A program made the translations under genes and the position numbers. Below are positions 1 to 8,530 of a DNA stretch of 12,500 bases, piece by piece. A model generated the notes under the pieces. It was not told the origin of the DNA. It ran no database searches and saw only the letters and a list, made by a program, of their open reading frames with translations. Source of the DNA: Neocallimastix lanati (nom. inval.) (taxonomy: Eukaryota > Neocallimastigomycota > Neocallimastigomycetes > Neocallimastigales > Neocallimastigaceae); assembly GCA_016946835.1 (NCBI GenBank), contig JACVTC010000108.1, positions 375,001 to 387,500 of the forward strand, given 5' to 3'. Positions within the stretch are counted from its first letter, which is position 1. Each line of letters opens with the position of its first letter.

Positions 1-20
1 GGGATGCGTATAAATAAATA

Positions 21-65
21 AATAAATAAATAAATAGATAAATAGATAAATAAATAAATAAATAA
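21..65. repeat. AAAT tetranucleotide array
   Basis: About eleven AAAT units, two of them changed to AGAT. It is a simple-sequence repeat at the left end of the window, and the same unit recurs at 1797, 5938 and 7501. Confidence 0.9.
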
Positions 66-376
66 ATTTTATATTCAATATCTATTTAAATATACACCTT
101 TTTATTTATTTATTTTTTTAGAAAATTTCCTTTTTAAAAACTTAGAATTCATTCATATATTACAGTATACTATAATAAATGGATAAGGAAGGAAGAGTTT
201 GTTGATACAACAAATAAAAAAAATTTCAATTTATCATCTTCCATCATATTAATTATTTTTTATTTATTTATTTATTTATCATGTTTATTTATTTATATAT
301 TATTTATTTTATTCATTTATATTTGATCAATTTATTCTATATCATGAATAATGTATTATTATTTATGAAGTATTTA

Positions 377-436
377 CATATCATAATATATCTTTTATAT
401 ATCATAATATATCATTGATATATCTTATATATATCT
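377..436. repeat. Imperfect 20-bp tandem repeat, about three copies
   Basis: The core ATATCATAATATATC appears near 378 and again 20 bp later, followed by a more diverged third copy with ATATCTTATATATATC. The composition is so simple that slippage is enough to explain it. Confidence 0.55.
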
Positions 437-1796
437 CTTTAGTTTTATCATTAAATAGAATATAATGCATTTATATAAAGAATAATTATTTTTAATAGTT
501 TATATATGATATATTAGATTACATTTAAATATATTATTAACAATTAAAGTTTAAAAAAATTGTTTTTTTTATTTTAATGGTAGATTAAAATAATTATTAT
601 CATATATTATGCTTTAACTATAATATATTTATATATTAATAAACTATAAATATATATGTCATACTTTAGAATATATTTATAATATATTATTCAATTTAAT
701 CATTGGTATTGATGTAATAAGTAATAATTATTGAGGAATAATATAGATATTTAAATAGATAATTGAACTATAATATAAATAGTAATATATATTATAGTAT
801 ATTGTAAATAAATGTATTAATATATTATATATATTAATATATATATTTCAGTCTATTTAAATCAATAGATAACAAATATGACTTAGTTAAAATTGATATA
901 AATCTATTTTTTTTTAAATCATGAAATAATAAAACTAATGAAATAAATCATTTATATATAGATAAATTAATTGATAATATAAGTAAGTTATAAATTTAAC
1001 CTATATTGCAATATAATGATATATAAATATTATATATTGCTTATTATCCAATTTATTATAAATAAAGTTTAAACTCTTTTATATCATGTCAATATTATTC
1101 ATAATAAATAAATAAATTAATAAAATATTTTATAGTTTATATTACTCTAAATTAAATAATATAGGTTAAATATATATTAGAATATATTAGAATTTAAATT
1201 GATATTATTTATTTAGTTTATTTATTTATATATGTTGAAATTAAAGTTTTATATGGAAATATATTTATTTATTTTATATTCTATTTAACTACTATATTTA
1301 TAATATATGATATAGAATAATATATAATAAATAAAATTAAAATCACGTTCATTTAATAAAAGAGGAAAAATATTAATAAATAACAATAAAAAAAAAGTTT
1401 AATTATTATAAGAAAATAAATAAGTAAACATAATAAAATTTATTATTAAAATAATAATTATAACCTAATCCATTGATAAATTTAAAGTTAGAGAATGTAC
1501 AACAAATATAAAAATAGAATACAAATAATACTAATAATAAATAAAGATTTATATTAAATAAATAAATTATATTTATATATATTAATAAATAAATAAATAA
1601 TATAATAATAGATAAATATATTAATTAATAAATAAATGAATAAAAGTTTTACCATAAATAAAAAATGAAATTATATATATAATAAATTATAACAACATAT
1701 AATTAAATAGAAATATTCTATTGAATCATTTATTTTCATTATATATTGATATATTGATTTTATTTACTGATTCGTTTATTTATTTAAAAGCTAAAA

Positions 1797-1947
1797 TTAA
1801 TAAATAATAATAAATAATAAATAATAAATATATAAATAATAAATAAATAAATAATAAATAAATAAATAAATAAATAATAAATAAATAAATAATAAATAAA
1901 TAAATAATAAATAAATAATAAATAAATAAATAATAAATAAATAAATA
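1797..1947. repeat. 15-bp higher-order AAT(AAAT)3 array
   Basis: The array is not a plain tetranucleotide. From about 1850 the unit is 15 bp, one AAT followed by three AAAT, repeated several times with occasional 11-bp variants that have two AAAT. On the minus strand it reads as an open frame repeating Y-L-F-I-I, which is a consequence of the 15-bp period and not a gene. An array with the same unit and orientation lies at 7501-7626. Confidence 0.85.
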
Positions 1948-2080
1948 CATAGCAATAAAAATTAACGATTTCATTTATTTATTTATTTTTAATTATTTCT
2001 ATTGATTATTTATCATAATTAATATAAAAATTTTTATTTTATTTTTTTATTTTTTAAAAAAAAATATATTAAAATATTTA

Positions 2081-2120
2081 TGAAATCAATTGTAATTATT
2101 TGAAATCAATAATAATTATA
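2081..2120. repeat. 20-bp tandem duplication
   Basis: TGAAATCAATTGTAATTATT at 2081-2100 is followed directly by a copy at 2101-2120 that differs at a few positions. A partial TGAAAT follows near 2123. Confidence 0.6.
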
Positions 2121-3526
2121 TATGAAATAAATTTAAATGTAAATATATATAAAATATATAATTTTTTTTTTTTTTTTTTTTATTCCATTTTTATTCATTG
2201 CTCATTTTGTTATTTATTAATCATATCTTCAATAATATATAAAATAAAGTAATTTTCTTTTTTTTTTTTTTTTTTTTTTTGAAAAAATTTTTTTTATTTA
2301 AAAAATTATTTTTTTTTTTCATATTTAATATTTATTTTTATACTTTATAATCATAATTAAAAGCTATTATTTATTAATAATATAGAAAGTTTTATTTCTT
2401 TCTTTTTTACTTTCTTTTTATTTTATTTTATTTTATATTATAATATATAATTTTATTTTTTTTTAATATATATTTGTTCTACTGGACAAATTATTATAAT
2501 TATTTTAAGAATTATAAATACACAATAAAAAATATATAAAGTGTAAAAGAAAAAATAACAATACATATAAAAGAAAAATAAGACAATTAATTTGAAGAAC
2601 AAAAAAAAAAAAAAAAAAAAAAAAAATAAAATAAAATATTTATTTTATTTTCATAGTATTACAATATTATCAGAGATTTATTTAATAAATTATTTATTTT
2701 ATTAGCTTTATTTTTTTGGACAGATCAATATCTTCAAATAATAAAAACTTTTTTTTTATTATTACAATTTATTAATTTGGATAAAAAGAAAGGTATTAAA
2801 GATAGAAAAAAAAAAAAAAAAGAGATTTATATTAATTTAATTTTTCATATAAATTAATAATATAAATATAATTATATAATAAATATGTTAATAGATATAA
2901 ATAATAATATAAAAATCTTTTTTCTTAATAACATTTTATTTTATTTTTATTTTTACTTTTCCTATATTATATATGATTTAATAAATTTAAAAAAAAAAAA
3001 TTACTTTATTTTCTTAATAGGATTAAAAGCAAAAAAAGAAAAGAACAAGAAAGTTAACAACTGTTGAGTACCATAATAAAAAAAAATATTGTTTTTTATA
3101 ATCTGTCACATATATTTTTATTTTATTATTAATAAGAAGACATTTTAATAATATAATCTGACTTCATTAGGAATAGAAAAAAAAAGACAAAGTGAATAAT
3201 ATATAATTTAAAATTCAATTTTATGAAATTTGAGTTTTACGTATAAATATATTTAAGACTATTACTATTTGATAAAAAGAAATAAAAAAAAATATAAAAA
3301 AGCTTTTTTTTATATATCATTTAATATTATTATTGCAAGAAAATTTCTATTATATGTAAACTTATTTTATATAAATATTTGATTATATTTATATGAAGAC
3401 AATATTATAAAATTTTTGACTACCATTAAAGAATAATATCATATTTTTTATAATTTTTTTTATCATTTTTTTTTTTAATAAAGAAAAAAAAACAATTAAA
3501 GACTATAAAAAAATATATCGCATTTT

Positions 3527-3527
<1 letters not shown>

Positions 3528-3558
<31 letters not shown>
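3528..3558. promoter_or_regulatory. 31-bp A-tract upstream of the cysteine-rich gene
   Basis: An uninterrupted run of 31 A ends 90 bp before the first ATG of the gene at 3649. The bases after it (CACTACAAATAAACAA) are unlike the surrounding spacer and may be 5' leader. Long poly(dA:dT) tracts are known to disfavour nucleosomes and often sit in promoters of A/T-rich eukaryotes. The promoter role is inferred from position, and similar tracts occur elsewhere in the spacer. Confidence 0.35.
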
Positions 3559-3559
<1 letters not shown>

Positions 3560-3648
3560 ACTACAAATAAACAATATTTATATAGAATAAACTAAACATT
3601 TAAATAAAAAAATTTTTTATTATAAACACCTAATAAAAAAAATATTTA

Positions 3649-4332
3649 ATGTCAAGTACAACAATTCAAATCATGGCAATCAATAATGAATTAAAGAGAA
3701 AACCAGTTGGTTTACTGGGTAATATGAATACTAAACAAGTTAGACTTGATTTAGCTGGTTTAAAAGCTAGAAATAATACTAATACTACTTTTGAAAACTA
3801 TATACCATCCTATACCCAATATGAAAATACCCAAGAAAAGTTAGCCAATAGTAAAATTAGTGATTTATTTAATCAACAAATATTAGATTCAACTAACGGA
3901 ACTCATTTTGTTACTGAGGCTCCAGAACCTGTTGAAGTGGATTATTGTGAAACTTGTAATCATGTACTTCAACATTGTAAGGGTTGTTTAGATCATACTA
4001 AACTTTGTGGTAATCCTCATTGTGGTAATCGTCAAAAGGGAACAACTTTTTGTATTGCTTGTAAAGGTTTAGATGAATTCCATCCTATTTGTCGTAATTG
4101 TGTTGAATACCCACCATACTCTGCTCCAACGAATCAATGTGGTCATTGTAAGGGTTATTTCTGTTCAGCAGCTCTTTCAAATCCTTCATTAAAATATACT
4201 TGTAGTAAATGTGATTCAATGGTATGTTGGCGTTGTCGTACCATGTGTAATCATAACACTTTAAATACTAATAATGAGAATGATACTATAACTTCGAAGG
4301 CCTCCGTTAATATTGATATTTTAATGAAGTAA
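3649..4332 (+). CDS. Cysteine-rich, probable zinc-binding protein of unknown function
   Basis: This is a single-exon frame of 227 residues ending in TAA, and an in-frame TAA at 3634 excludes a longer start. I do not recognise the family. Residues 1-95 are polar and low in cysteine, with a basic stretch (ELKRK, 14-18) and Asn/Thr-rich sequence, so they are probably partly disordered. Residues 100-202 contain 18 cysteines, mostly as CxxC pairs: 100/103, 110/113, 135/138, 148/151, 164/167, 185/188 and 193/196. Single cysteines lie at 120, 125, 172 and 200, and possible ligand histidines at 105, 109, 116, 124 and 202. The spacing resembles stacked zinc knuckles or a RING/IBR-like fold, and the final C-x2-C-x4-C-x2-C-x3-C-x-H is a credible metal site. 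It does not match a canonical RING or IBR, so a ubiquitin-ligase label would be a guess. The tail (203-227) is Asn/Thr-rich. No signal peptide or membrane segment is visible, suggesting a cytosolic or nuclear protein. ATG 3649 has T at -3, while an ATG at 3673 (Met9) has A at -3 and G at +4 and may be the true start. I am confident it is a gene, not of its function. Confidence 0.85.
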   Translation: MSSTTIQIMAINNELKRKPVGLLGNMNTKQVRLDLAGLKARNNTNTTFENYIPSYTQYENTQEKLANSKISDLFNQQILDSTNGTHFVTEAPEPVEVDYCETCNHVLQHCKGCLDHTKLCGNPHCGNRQKGTTFCIACKGLDEFHPICRNCVEYPPYSAPTNQCGHCKGYFCSAALSNPSLKYTCSKCDSMVCWRCRTMCNHNTLNTNNENDTITSKASVNIDILMK

Positions 4333-5018
4333 AGGGAAAGGGAGATAAAGCTCAAAAAAAAAAAAATAAAATAAAAATAAAAAAATAAAAAAATAAAAGA
4401 AAAATAATAATAACAATGAAAGTAACAATAAAATAAGAATCCACAAGATTGGGATAACATATTTATTAATGTTAATATTATTTAATATTTTTTTTTTTTT
4501 ATTTAAAAGTTTTCTTTAAAAATATTTTTTTTTTATTCTTTTTCTAAGAAGAAAAGAAAAAAAAATTAAATATTAAAAGAAATTATAAAATATTATAGAT
4601 AAAATTATTCCTAAACCTTTTTTTTTTTTTTTTAAAAAAAAAAAAACAAAAAAAAAGAAACCAATATTAGTCATTTATTACGTTTTAACAATTCACCATA
4701 TAATAATATATTAAAAAATAACATGAAAAAAAGAAAAAAGTAAAAATAAAATATAATAATAAAATAAAATAAAATAAAATAAGAACATATAAATATATAT
4801 TATAAATAATCATATATAGAGAATAATAAAAAAAAAAAAAAAAAAAAAATATTTTTATTATATTTCTTTTTATATATATAATGCTTTTTATGTATATAAT
4901 GTAATGTAATGTAATTGAATTTTTTATTAAATTATTTAATTTTTTTTTAAATACAAAGTTGAAGAGTTATTATAAAACAAAAAAATAACAATAATCATTT
5001 TTATAATGAATATACATT

Positions 5019-5025
<7 letters not shown>
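4333..5025. other. Spacer and probable 3' UTR of the cysteine-rich gene
   Basis: Just after the stop codon comes a purine-rich stretch (GGGAAAGGGAGATAAAGC), then A-rich sequence with many AATAAA-like words in which a poly(A) signal cannot be singled out. Further on are T and A homopolymers (4619-4633, about 4830-4849) and a short TGTAA repeat near 4900-4915. The minus-strand open frame at 4251-4460 is Phe/Tyr-rich antisense of this A-rich tract and is not a gene. No RNA gene was seen. Confidence 0.65.
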
Positions 5026-5288
<263 letters not shown>

Positions 5289-5475
5289 AGATTCAGATTC
5301 CTTATTTATTTGTAGTCGTCACTTGTCGTCGACGTTGATACGTCCAGCAGTTTTCCGTCATAGTATGTAGTTGAGGCCAAAGTAGTTACTGTTTCGAAAC
5401 AATGATCTGAAATCCGGTATATTGCTGTGCCCCAGAAATAGGATGTTTAACGATAATCAATACCAATAACCATCA

Positions 5476-5498
5476 TTTTTTTTTTTTTTTTTTTTTTT
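5476..5498. repeat. 23-bp T homopolymer inside the decayed frame
   Basis: A run of 23 T sits inside the remnant and reads as Lys codons on the coding strand. It is probably a later expansion of a short A-tract. Confidence 0.9.
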
Positions 5499-5802
5499 GT
5501 TCCCTCTTGTGCTTTACAAAGGACAACATCATGTTTCCCATTATCGATTTGTATATTTATTACTGTACTTGTGTAAGTCAACTTGTAAAAGTCGATGGGG
5601 CTGTTGAACTGTGGAATTGTGTTAAATGTTAAGTCCAACTGCTTCCACTTCCTATCGACTGATAACGATCAACTTACCTGAATTACGGTGTTAAACTTAT
5701 CTTTACTCTCTGAGTACGATACTAAAAAAATTATCTTTCAAAAAATTCTTGCATGTTTTACCCCATCTGATACAGCAACGTTTTCTTTGATATTATCAAG
5801 GA

Positions 5803-5805
<3 letters not shown>

Positions 5806-5842
<37 letters not shown>
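5806..5842. repeat. 37-bp T homopolymer
   Basis: This is the longest homopolymer within the island. The coding-like reading changes phase across it: on the plus side an acidic Ser/Asp-rich frame lies at 5848-5937, and on the minus side an acidic frame in another phase lies at 5846-5930. Length slippage here is a likely cause of a frameshift. Confidence 0.9.
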
Positions 5843-5937
5843 CTTCGTTCTATTCATCACAAAGCGATGAATCGAGCGATGATGATTCAGTTGTATTCGA
5901 TGCGTCATCTAAATTTTCTAGGTTAACTCGTTACTCC

Positions 5938-5939
5938 AT

Positions 5940-6018
<79 letters not shown>

Positions 6019-6041
6019 TTATTTATTTATTTATTTATTTA
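5938..6041. repeat. TTTA tetranucleotide array, about 26 units
   Basis: A near-perfect TTTA array of 104 bp with one three-base unit near 6020. It splits the island into a left part (5207-5937) and a right part (6042-6936). Every phase contains a stop on the minus strand, so any gene spanning it is broken unless the array lies in an intron. Confidence 0.95.
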
Positions 6042-6139
6042 TAGGTATCGCTTAAAAAAAAAAAATAACTATGCCCATATTGTTTTTTTTTTTTGTTGGC
6101 GTTGCAAATCTTTCCTTCCCTTCCTACACTTAATTTTAA

Positions 6140-6565
6140 TTTTTGTCCTGCCTTTTCATAAAGAATGCTCAACACTTGATCATAAGATGATCATAAGATG
6201 TCACATCTATGATCATTTTTTAACTTTCAAGAATCTCCAAAAACTCCCTTTTACATCTGCTGTTATAAATCTTGGCTATTTTACTAAACTCCAAAAAAAA
6301 AAAAAAACCAACTGTGTATCGAGAAACCTTTCTTCTGTTAATCAACTTCAAATATTCGCTTTTCCATGCAAGCTTTCGTTGTAAGGGTAAGGATCACAAT
6401 AACTATTATATTCTGAGAGTTTGTCGACAACCTCATAAATCAATTCCTCATTGGCTTTATTAAAACTCAATAAACTTCTTAAAAAAAAAAAAAAGAAAAA
6501 AAAAAAGAATAAAAAAGTATATTCATCAGTTGGCAAGGAATCTTTTTCTTTCGTTCCTTTCGTTT
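6140..6565 (-). pseudogene. Second decayed coding-like segment, family unknown
   Basis: The minus strand from about 6565 down to 6348 is open and reads through KGTKEKDSLPTDEYTF, a Phe run from the T-tract, then NKANEELIYEVVDKLSEYNS and YCDPYPYNESLHGKANI before a stop at 6348-6350. In another phase, just downstream (about 6335 to 6140), come LEFSKIAKIYNSRCKREF, LEILES, MIIDVTSYDHLMIKC and FMKRQDKN, separated by stops. The amino-acid mix is that of a real protein, but phases change and stops intervene, so it is at best a remnant. It may belong to the same ancestral gene as the remnant at 5306-5857. Plus-strand frames here (6187-6384, 6272-6463) also stay open, so strand assignment is uncertain. 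Confidence 0.3.
6178..6216. repeat. 11-bp direct repeat plus inverted arm with three TGATCA sites
   Basis: TGATCATAAGA is repeated head to tail at 6178-6188 and 6189-6199. The second copy continues as one arm of an almost perfect hairpin: TGATCATAAGATGT at 6189-6202 pairs with ACATCTATGATCA at 6204-6216, with a one-base centre and a single bulged A. Each arm carries the palindrome TGATCA. No function is known. Confidence 0.75.
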
Positions 6566-6589
6566 AAAAAAAAAAAGAAAAACTTATAG

Positions 6590-6811
6590 CTGAATCTATT
6601 TCTTTGGGTAATTGATCATCATTATGTTTTTTCCATATCTATTTCCCCATCCATTTTCAAGATAAGAAATTTCGTTGACTCGTCCGATAAAGAGAAAGCT
6701 CATCAAACTTCCTCATGCTGTAACAATCAGTTTTATGTTAGGCAATGCCATTTCTTTTTTGGAACATTGAATGACATAATTCTATTATCGAATACTAAGT
6801 ACAGCACGTAA
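6590..6811 (+). pseudogene. 73-codon open stretch without ATG, possible coding remnant
   Basis: The plus strand is open from 6590 (after a TAG at 6587) to a TAA at 6809-6811, with no ATG. Its translation looks ordinary, for example FKIRNFVDSSDKEKAHQTSS, NNQFYVRQCHFFF and LNDIILLSNTKYST. It ends inside the first copy of the 76-bp duplication. The other strand also has shorter open pieces here. A run this long is unlikely but not excluded by chance at this composition, so I record it as a possible remnant of unknown family. Confidence 0.2.
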
Positions 6812-6936
6812 GTTACAGCAGACAGCTTTAACAAACAAATAAACAAATAAATATATTCTATTATCGAATACTAAGTACAGCACATGAGTTATAGCAGACA
6901 GTTTTAACAAACAAATAAACAAACAAATAAATATAT
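6781..6936. repeat. 76-bp tandem duplication
   Basis: Copy one spans 6781-6856 and copy two 6857-6936. They differ by four substitutions, all transitions (including a CG in copy one that is CA in copy two), and by an extra AAAC in the second copy near its AAAC/AAAT-rich end. It marks the right edge of the G+C-richer island. Confidence 0.9.
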
Positions 6937-7285
6937 AACTTTATCAAATTAAAGTTTTTAATATTTTCTTAAAAATATTTTATGGTCTTAAAACATTTTT
7001 ACCAGTTCAAATTAATAATAGTAATAAAAAAATAGATTTTTTTTTTTTTTTTATCTTTTTATTTTATTTTATTTAATTTTTTTTGTATTCCAATTTTTTA
7101 TTTTTCAATATTAAAAATTAAAGAATTAAAATTTATAAAATTGATATAATAAGAATTCATAAGTAACTGGGATGATAATATTATTTTTATTATTTTTAGG
7201 ATTTTTTAAATATCTTAAAAAGAAATAATAATAATAATAAAAATAAAATAAAAAAAAAAAAAAATAAAGGATTTTGAAAAAGATG

Positions 7286-7323
<38 letters not shown>

Positions 7324-7360
7324 AAAGTAAAACAAAATAAGTATTTTTTTTTTTTTTCTG

Positions 7361-7385
7361 TTTTAGGAAATGTTTTCTCCTAAAA
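7361..7385. repeat. Hairpin-forming inverted repeat
   Basis: TTTTAGGA at 7361-7368 is the exact reverse complement of TCCTAAAA at 7378-7385, with a nine-base loop. It has more G and C than its surroundings and follows a T run. It could fold in RNA or act as a small palindrome, and no role can be assigned. Confidence 0.6.
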
Positions 7386-7500
7386 AGATAAAAATAAATA
7401 TTATTATTATTTTTTTAAAATATTTTAAATCTTTAAATAAAATAATAAAAAAAAAATAATAAAAAATAATAATATATATTATTTAATAAATATTAATAAA

Positions 7501-7626
7501 TTATAAATAATAAATAATAAATAAATAAATAATAAATAAATAAATAATAAATAGATAAATAATAAATAAATAAATAATAAATAAATAATAAATAAATAAA
7601 TAATAAATAAATAAATAAATAATAAA
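7501..7626. repeat. 15-bp higher-order AAT(AAAT)n array
   Basis: Same unit and orientation as the array at 1797-1947: AAT followed by two to four AAAT, mostly three, with a few AGAT variants. It leads into the A6T array that follows. Confidence 0.85.
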
Positions 7627-7671
7627 AAATAATAAATAATAGATAAAAAAATAATAAATAGTAATAAATAA

Positions 7672-7751
7672 TAAAAAATAAAAAATAAAAAATAAAAAAT
7701 AAAAAATAAAAAATAAAAAATAAAAAATAAAAAATAAAAAATAAAAAATAA
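7672..7751. repeat. TAAAAAA heptanucleotide array
   Basis: About eleven copies of TAAAAAA in near-perfect register. On the minus strand three units make a seven-codon repeat, which is why a Phe/Leu/Ile/Tyr frame stays open across it. Confidence 0.9.
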
Positions 7752-7799
7752 ATATTAGAATTATTATTATATATAATAACTGATTAATATAATTGACAA

Positions 7800-7817
7800 A
7801 CCTCATAATAATGAGGT
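7800..7817. repeat. Seven-bp-stem hairpin beside the array
   Basis: ACCTCAT, AATA loop, ATGAGGT: a perfect stem of seven pairs including three G-C pairs, rare in this spacer. It lies about 50 bp after the heptanucleotide array. It could be a structured RNA element or a chance palindrome. Confidence 0.6.
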
Positions 7818-7867
7818 GTAACTTTTATTAAATAATTTAAAAATAATTAAAGTCAATACCTATTATT

Positions 7868-7893
7868 CATTATATAATATCATTATATAATAT
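7868..7893. repeat. 13-bp exact tandem duplication
   Basis: CATTATATAATAT occurs twice head to tail with no mismatch. Confidence 0.8.
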
Positions 7894-7932
7894 ATCTTTT
7901 TTATTTCGGTATTTTATGATTATTTAAACTTT

Positions 7933-7958
7933 AAAAGTATATATATATATATACTTTT
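7933..7958. repeat. 26-bp perfect palindrome with TA core
   Basis: AAAAG, then a TATA run, then CTTTT: all 26 bases are self-complementary around 7945/7946. Such sequences can extrude as cruciforms or simply reflect a TA microsatellite with symmetric ends. Confidence 0.7.
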
Positions 7959-8007
7959 TTTTTTTTTTAAATTATTATTATTTAAACCTAAAGTATATTT
8001 TTACTTT

Positions 8008-8106
8008 AAAAAAAATCTTTTTTTCTAATGAGATGAGTATTTTTTTTTTTTTTTTATAAAAAAAATCTTTTTTTCTAATGAGATGAGTATTTTTTTTTTT
8101 TTTTAT
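8008..8106. repeat. 50-bp near-exact tandem duplication
   Basis: The block containing TCTAATGAGATGAGTAT is present at 8008-8057 and 8058-8106. The copies are identical through the 33 bases before the T-run and differ only slightly in T-run length and the bases after it. The high identity suggests a recent event. Confidence 0.9.
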
Positions 8107-8327
8107 TTTTTTAGTAAGAAGCAAAATCTTTAGAATAAAAAAAAAATAAATGTTAAATAAAATCTAAAAATAAAAATAAAAAAAAAAAAATAATAATTTT
8201 AGTTCCTAATGATAAGTAAAATATGAAGTAATAAAAACAATTTTTTTTCTTATTGTTAATTGTTGCCTATATCAATAATTATAATAATAGTATCAATGAA
8301 TAATAATAGGTATAGTAATAATAAAGC

Positions 8328-8402
8328 TAATAATAGCATTTATTCAAATTAATAATAGTATTTATTTAAACTAATAATAATATTTATAATTAATAATAAA
8401 AT
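8328..8402. repeat. 22-bp imperfect tandem repeat, three to four copies
   Basis: Units begin TAATAATAG(C/T)ATTTATT at 8328 and 8350, with more diverged and shorter units at 8372 and 8391. Identity falls steadily from the first pair onward. Confidence 0.75.
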
Positions 8403-8491
8403 AATGTTTAAATAACATAAAATCAATTTATTTCTTTTTTTTTTAAATATAATAAAAATAAAAATGATTTATTATATTAGATATATAATTT

Positions 8492-8530
<39 letters not shown>

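Larger units (their letters stand above)
1..3527. other. A/T-rich spacer, no gene supported
   Basis: This stretch is almost entirely A and T. It holds AAAT/ATTT microsatellites (21-65, 256-282, 1797-1947), long T or A runs (for example 2162-2181, 2259-2280, about 2602-2626) and short imperfect tandem repeats. The longest ATG-started frame outside arrays, 2885-3067 (+), encodes only Ile/Phe/Lys/Asn/Tyr-rich sequence typical of translated A/T spacer, and I do not call it a gene. No tRNA-like fold or G+C-rich patch was seen. The last few hundred bases before 3649 probably include the promoter of the cysteine-rich gene. Confidence 0.7.
5306..5857 (-). pseudogene. Decayed coding frame, family unknown
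   Basis: On the minus strand one phase runs for 184 codons (5857 down to 5306). It has only three internal stops, at 5738-5740 (TGA), 5669-5671 (TGA) and 5447-5449 (TAA), then a final TAA at 5306-5308. Chance would give roughly a dozen stops at this composition. The translation has ordinary protein character, for example SFLDNIKENVAVSDGVKHAR, KWKQLDLTFNTIPQF, SPIDFYKLTYTSTVINIQID and TTYYDGKLLDVSTST. Two A-tracts on the coding strand (5806-5842 and 5476-5498 on the plus strand) read as poly-Lys inside it. A sequence matching the 5' splice consensus, CAGGTAAGTT, lies at 5680-5671, just before the second stop, so an intron could remove that stop. The SPxDF-like stretch loosely recalls the start of piggyBac transposases, but this is too weak to assign. 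It may be the remnant of a transposon protein or of a host gene. Plus-strand frames through the same DNA have more stops. Confidence 0.4.

Noticed and set aside
2885-3067. 60-residue plus-strand open frame in the left spacer
   Set aside because: Its Ile/Phe/Tyr/Lys/Asn composition matches translated A/T spacer, and no motif or conserved-looking segment is visible.
4251-4460. 69-residue minus-strand frame over the end of the cysteine-rich gene
   Set aside because: It is the antisense of the A-rich 3' region, giving Phe/Tyr/Leu-rich sequence with no domain.
5447-5638. PiggyBac-type transposase from the SPIDF stretch and nearby acidic residues
   Set aside because: The resemblance covers only a few residues. 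The catalytic aspartate context and the C-terminal cysteine-rich domain of that family are not visible.
7501-7806. 101-residue minus-strand open frame of Phe/Ile/Leu/Tyr repeats
   Set aside because: It is the translation of the 15-bp and 7-bp A/T arrays, whose periods are multiples of three or keep the frame open. There is no ordinary protein sequence in it.
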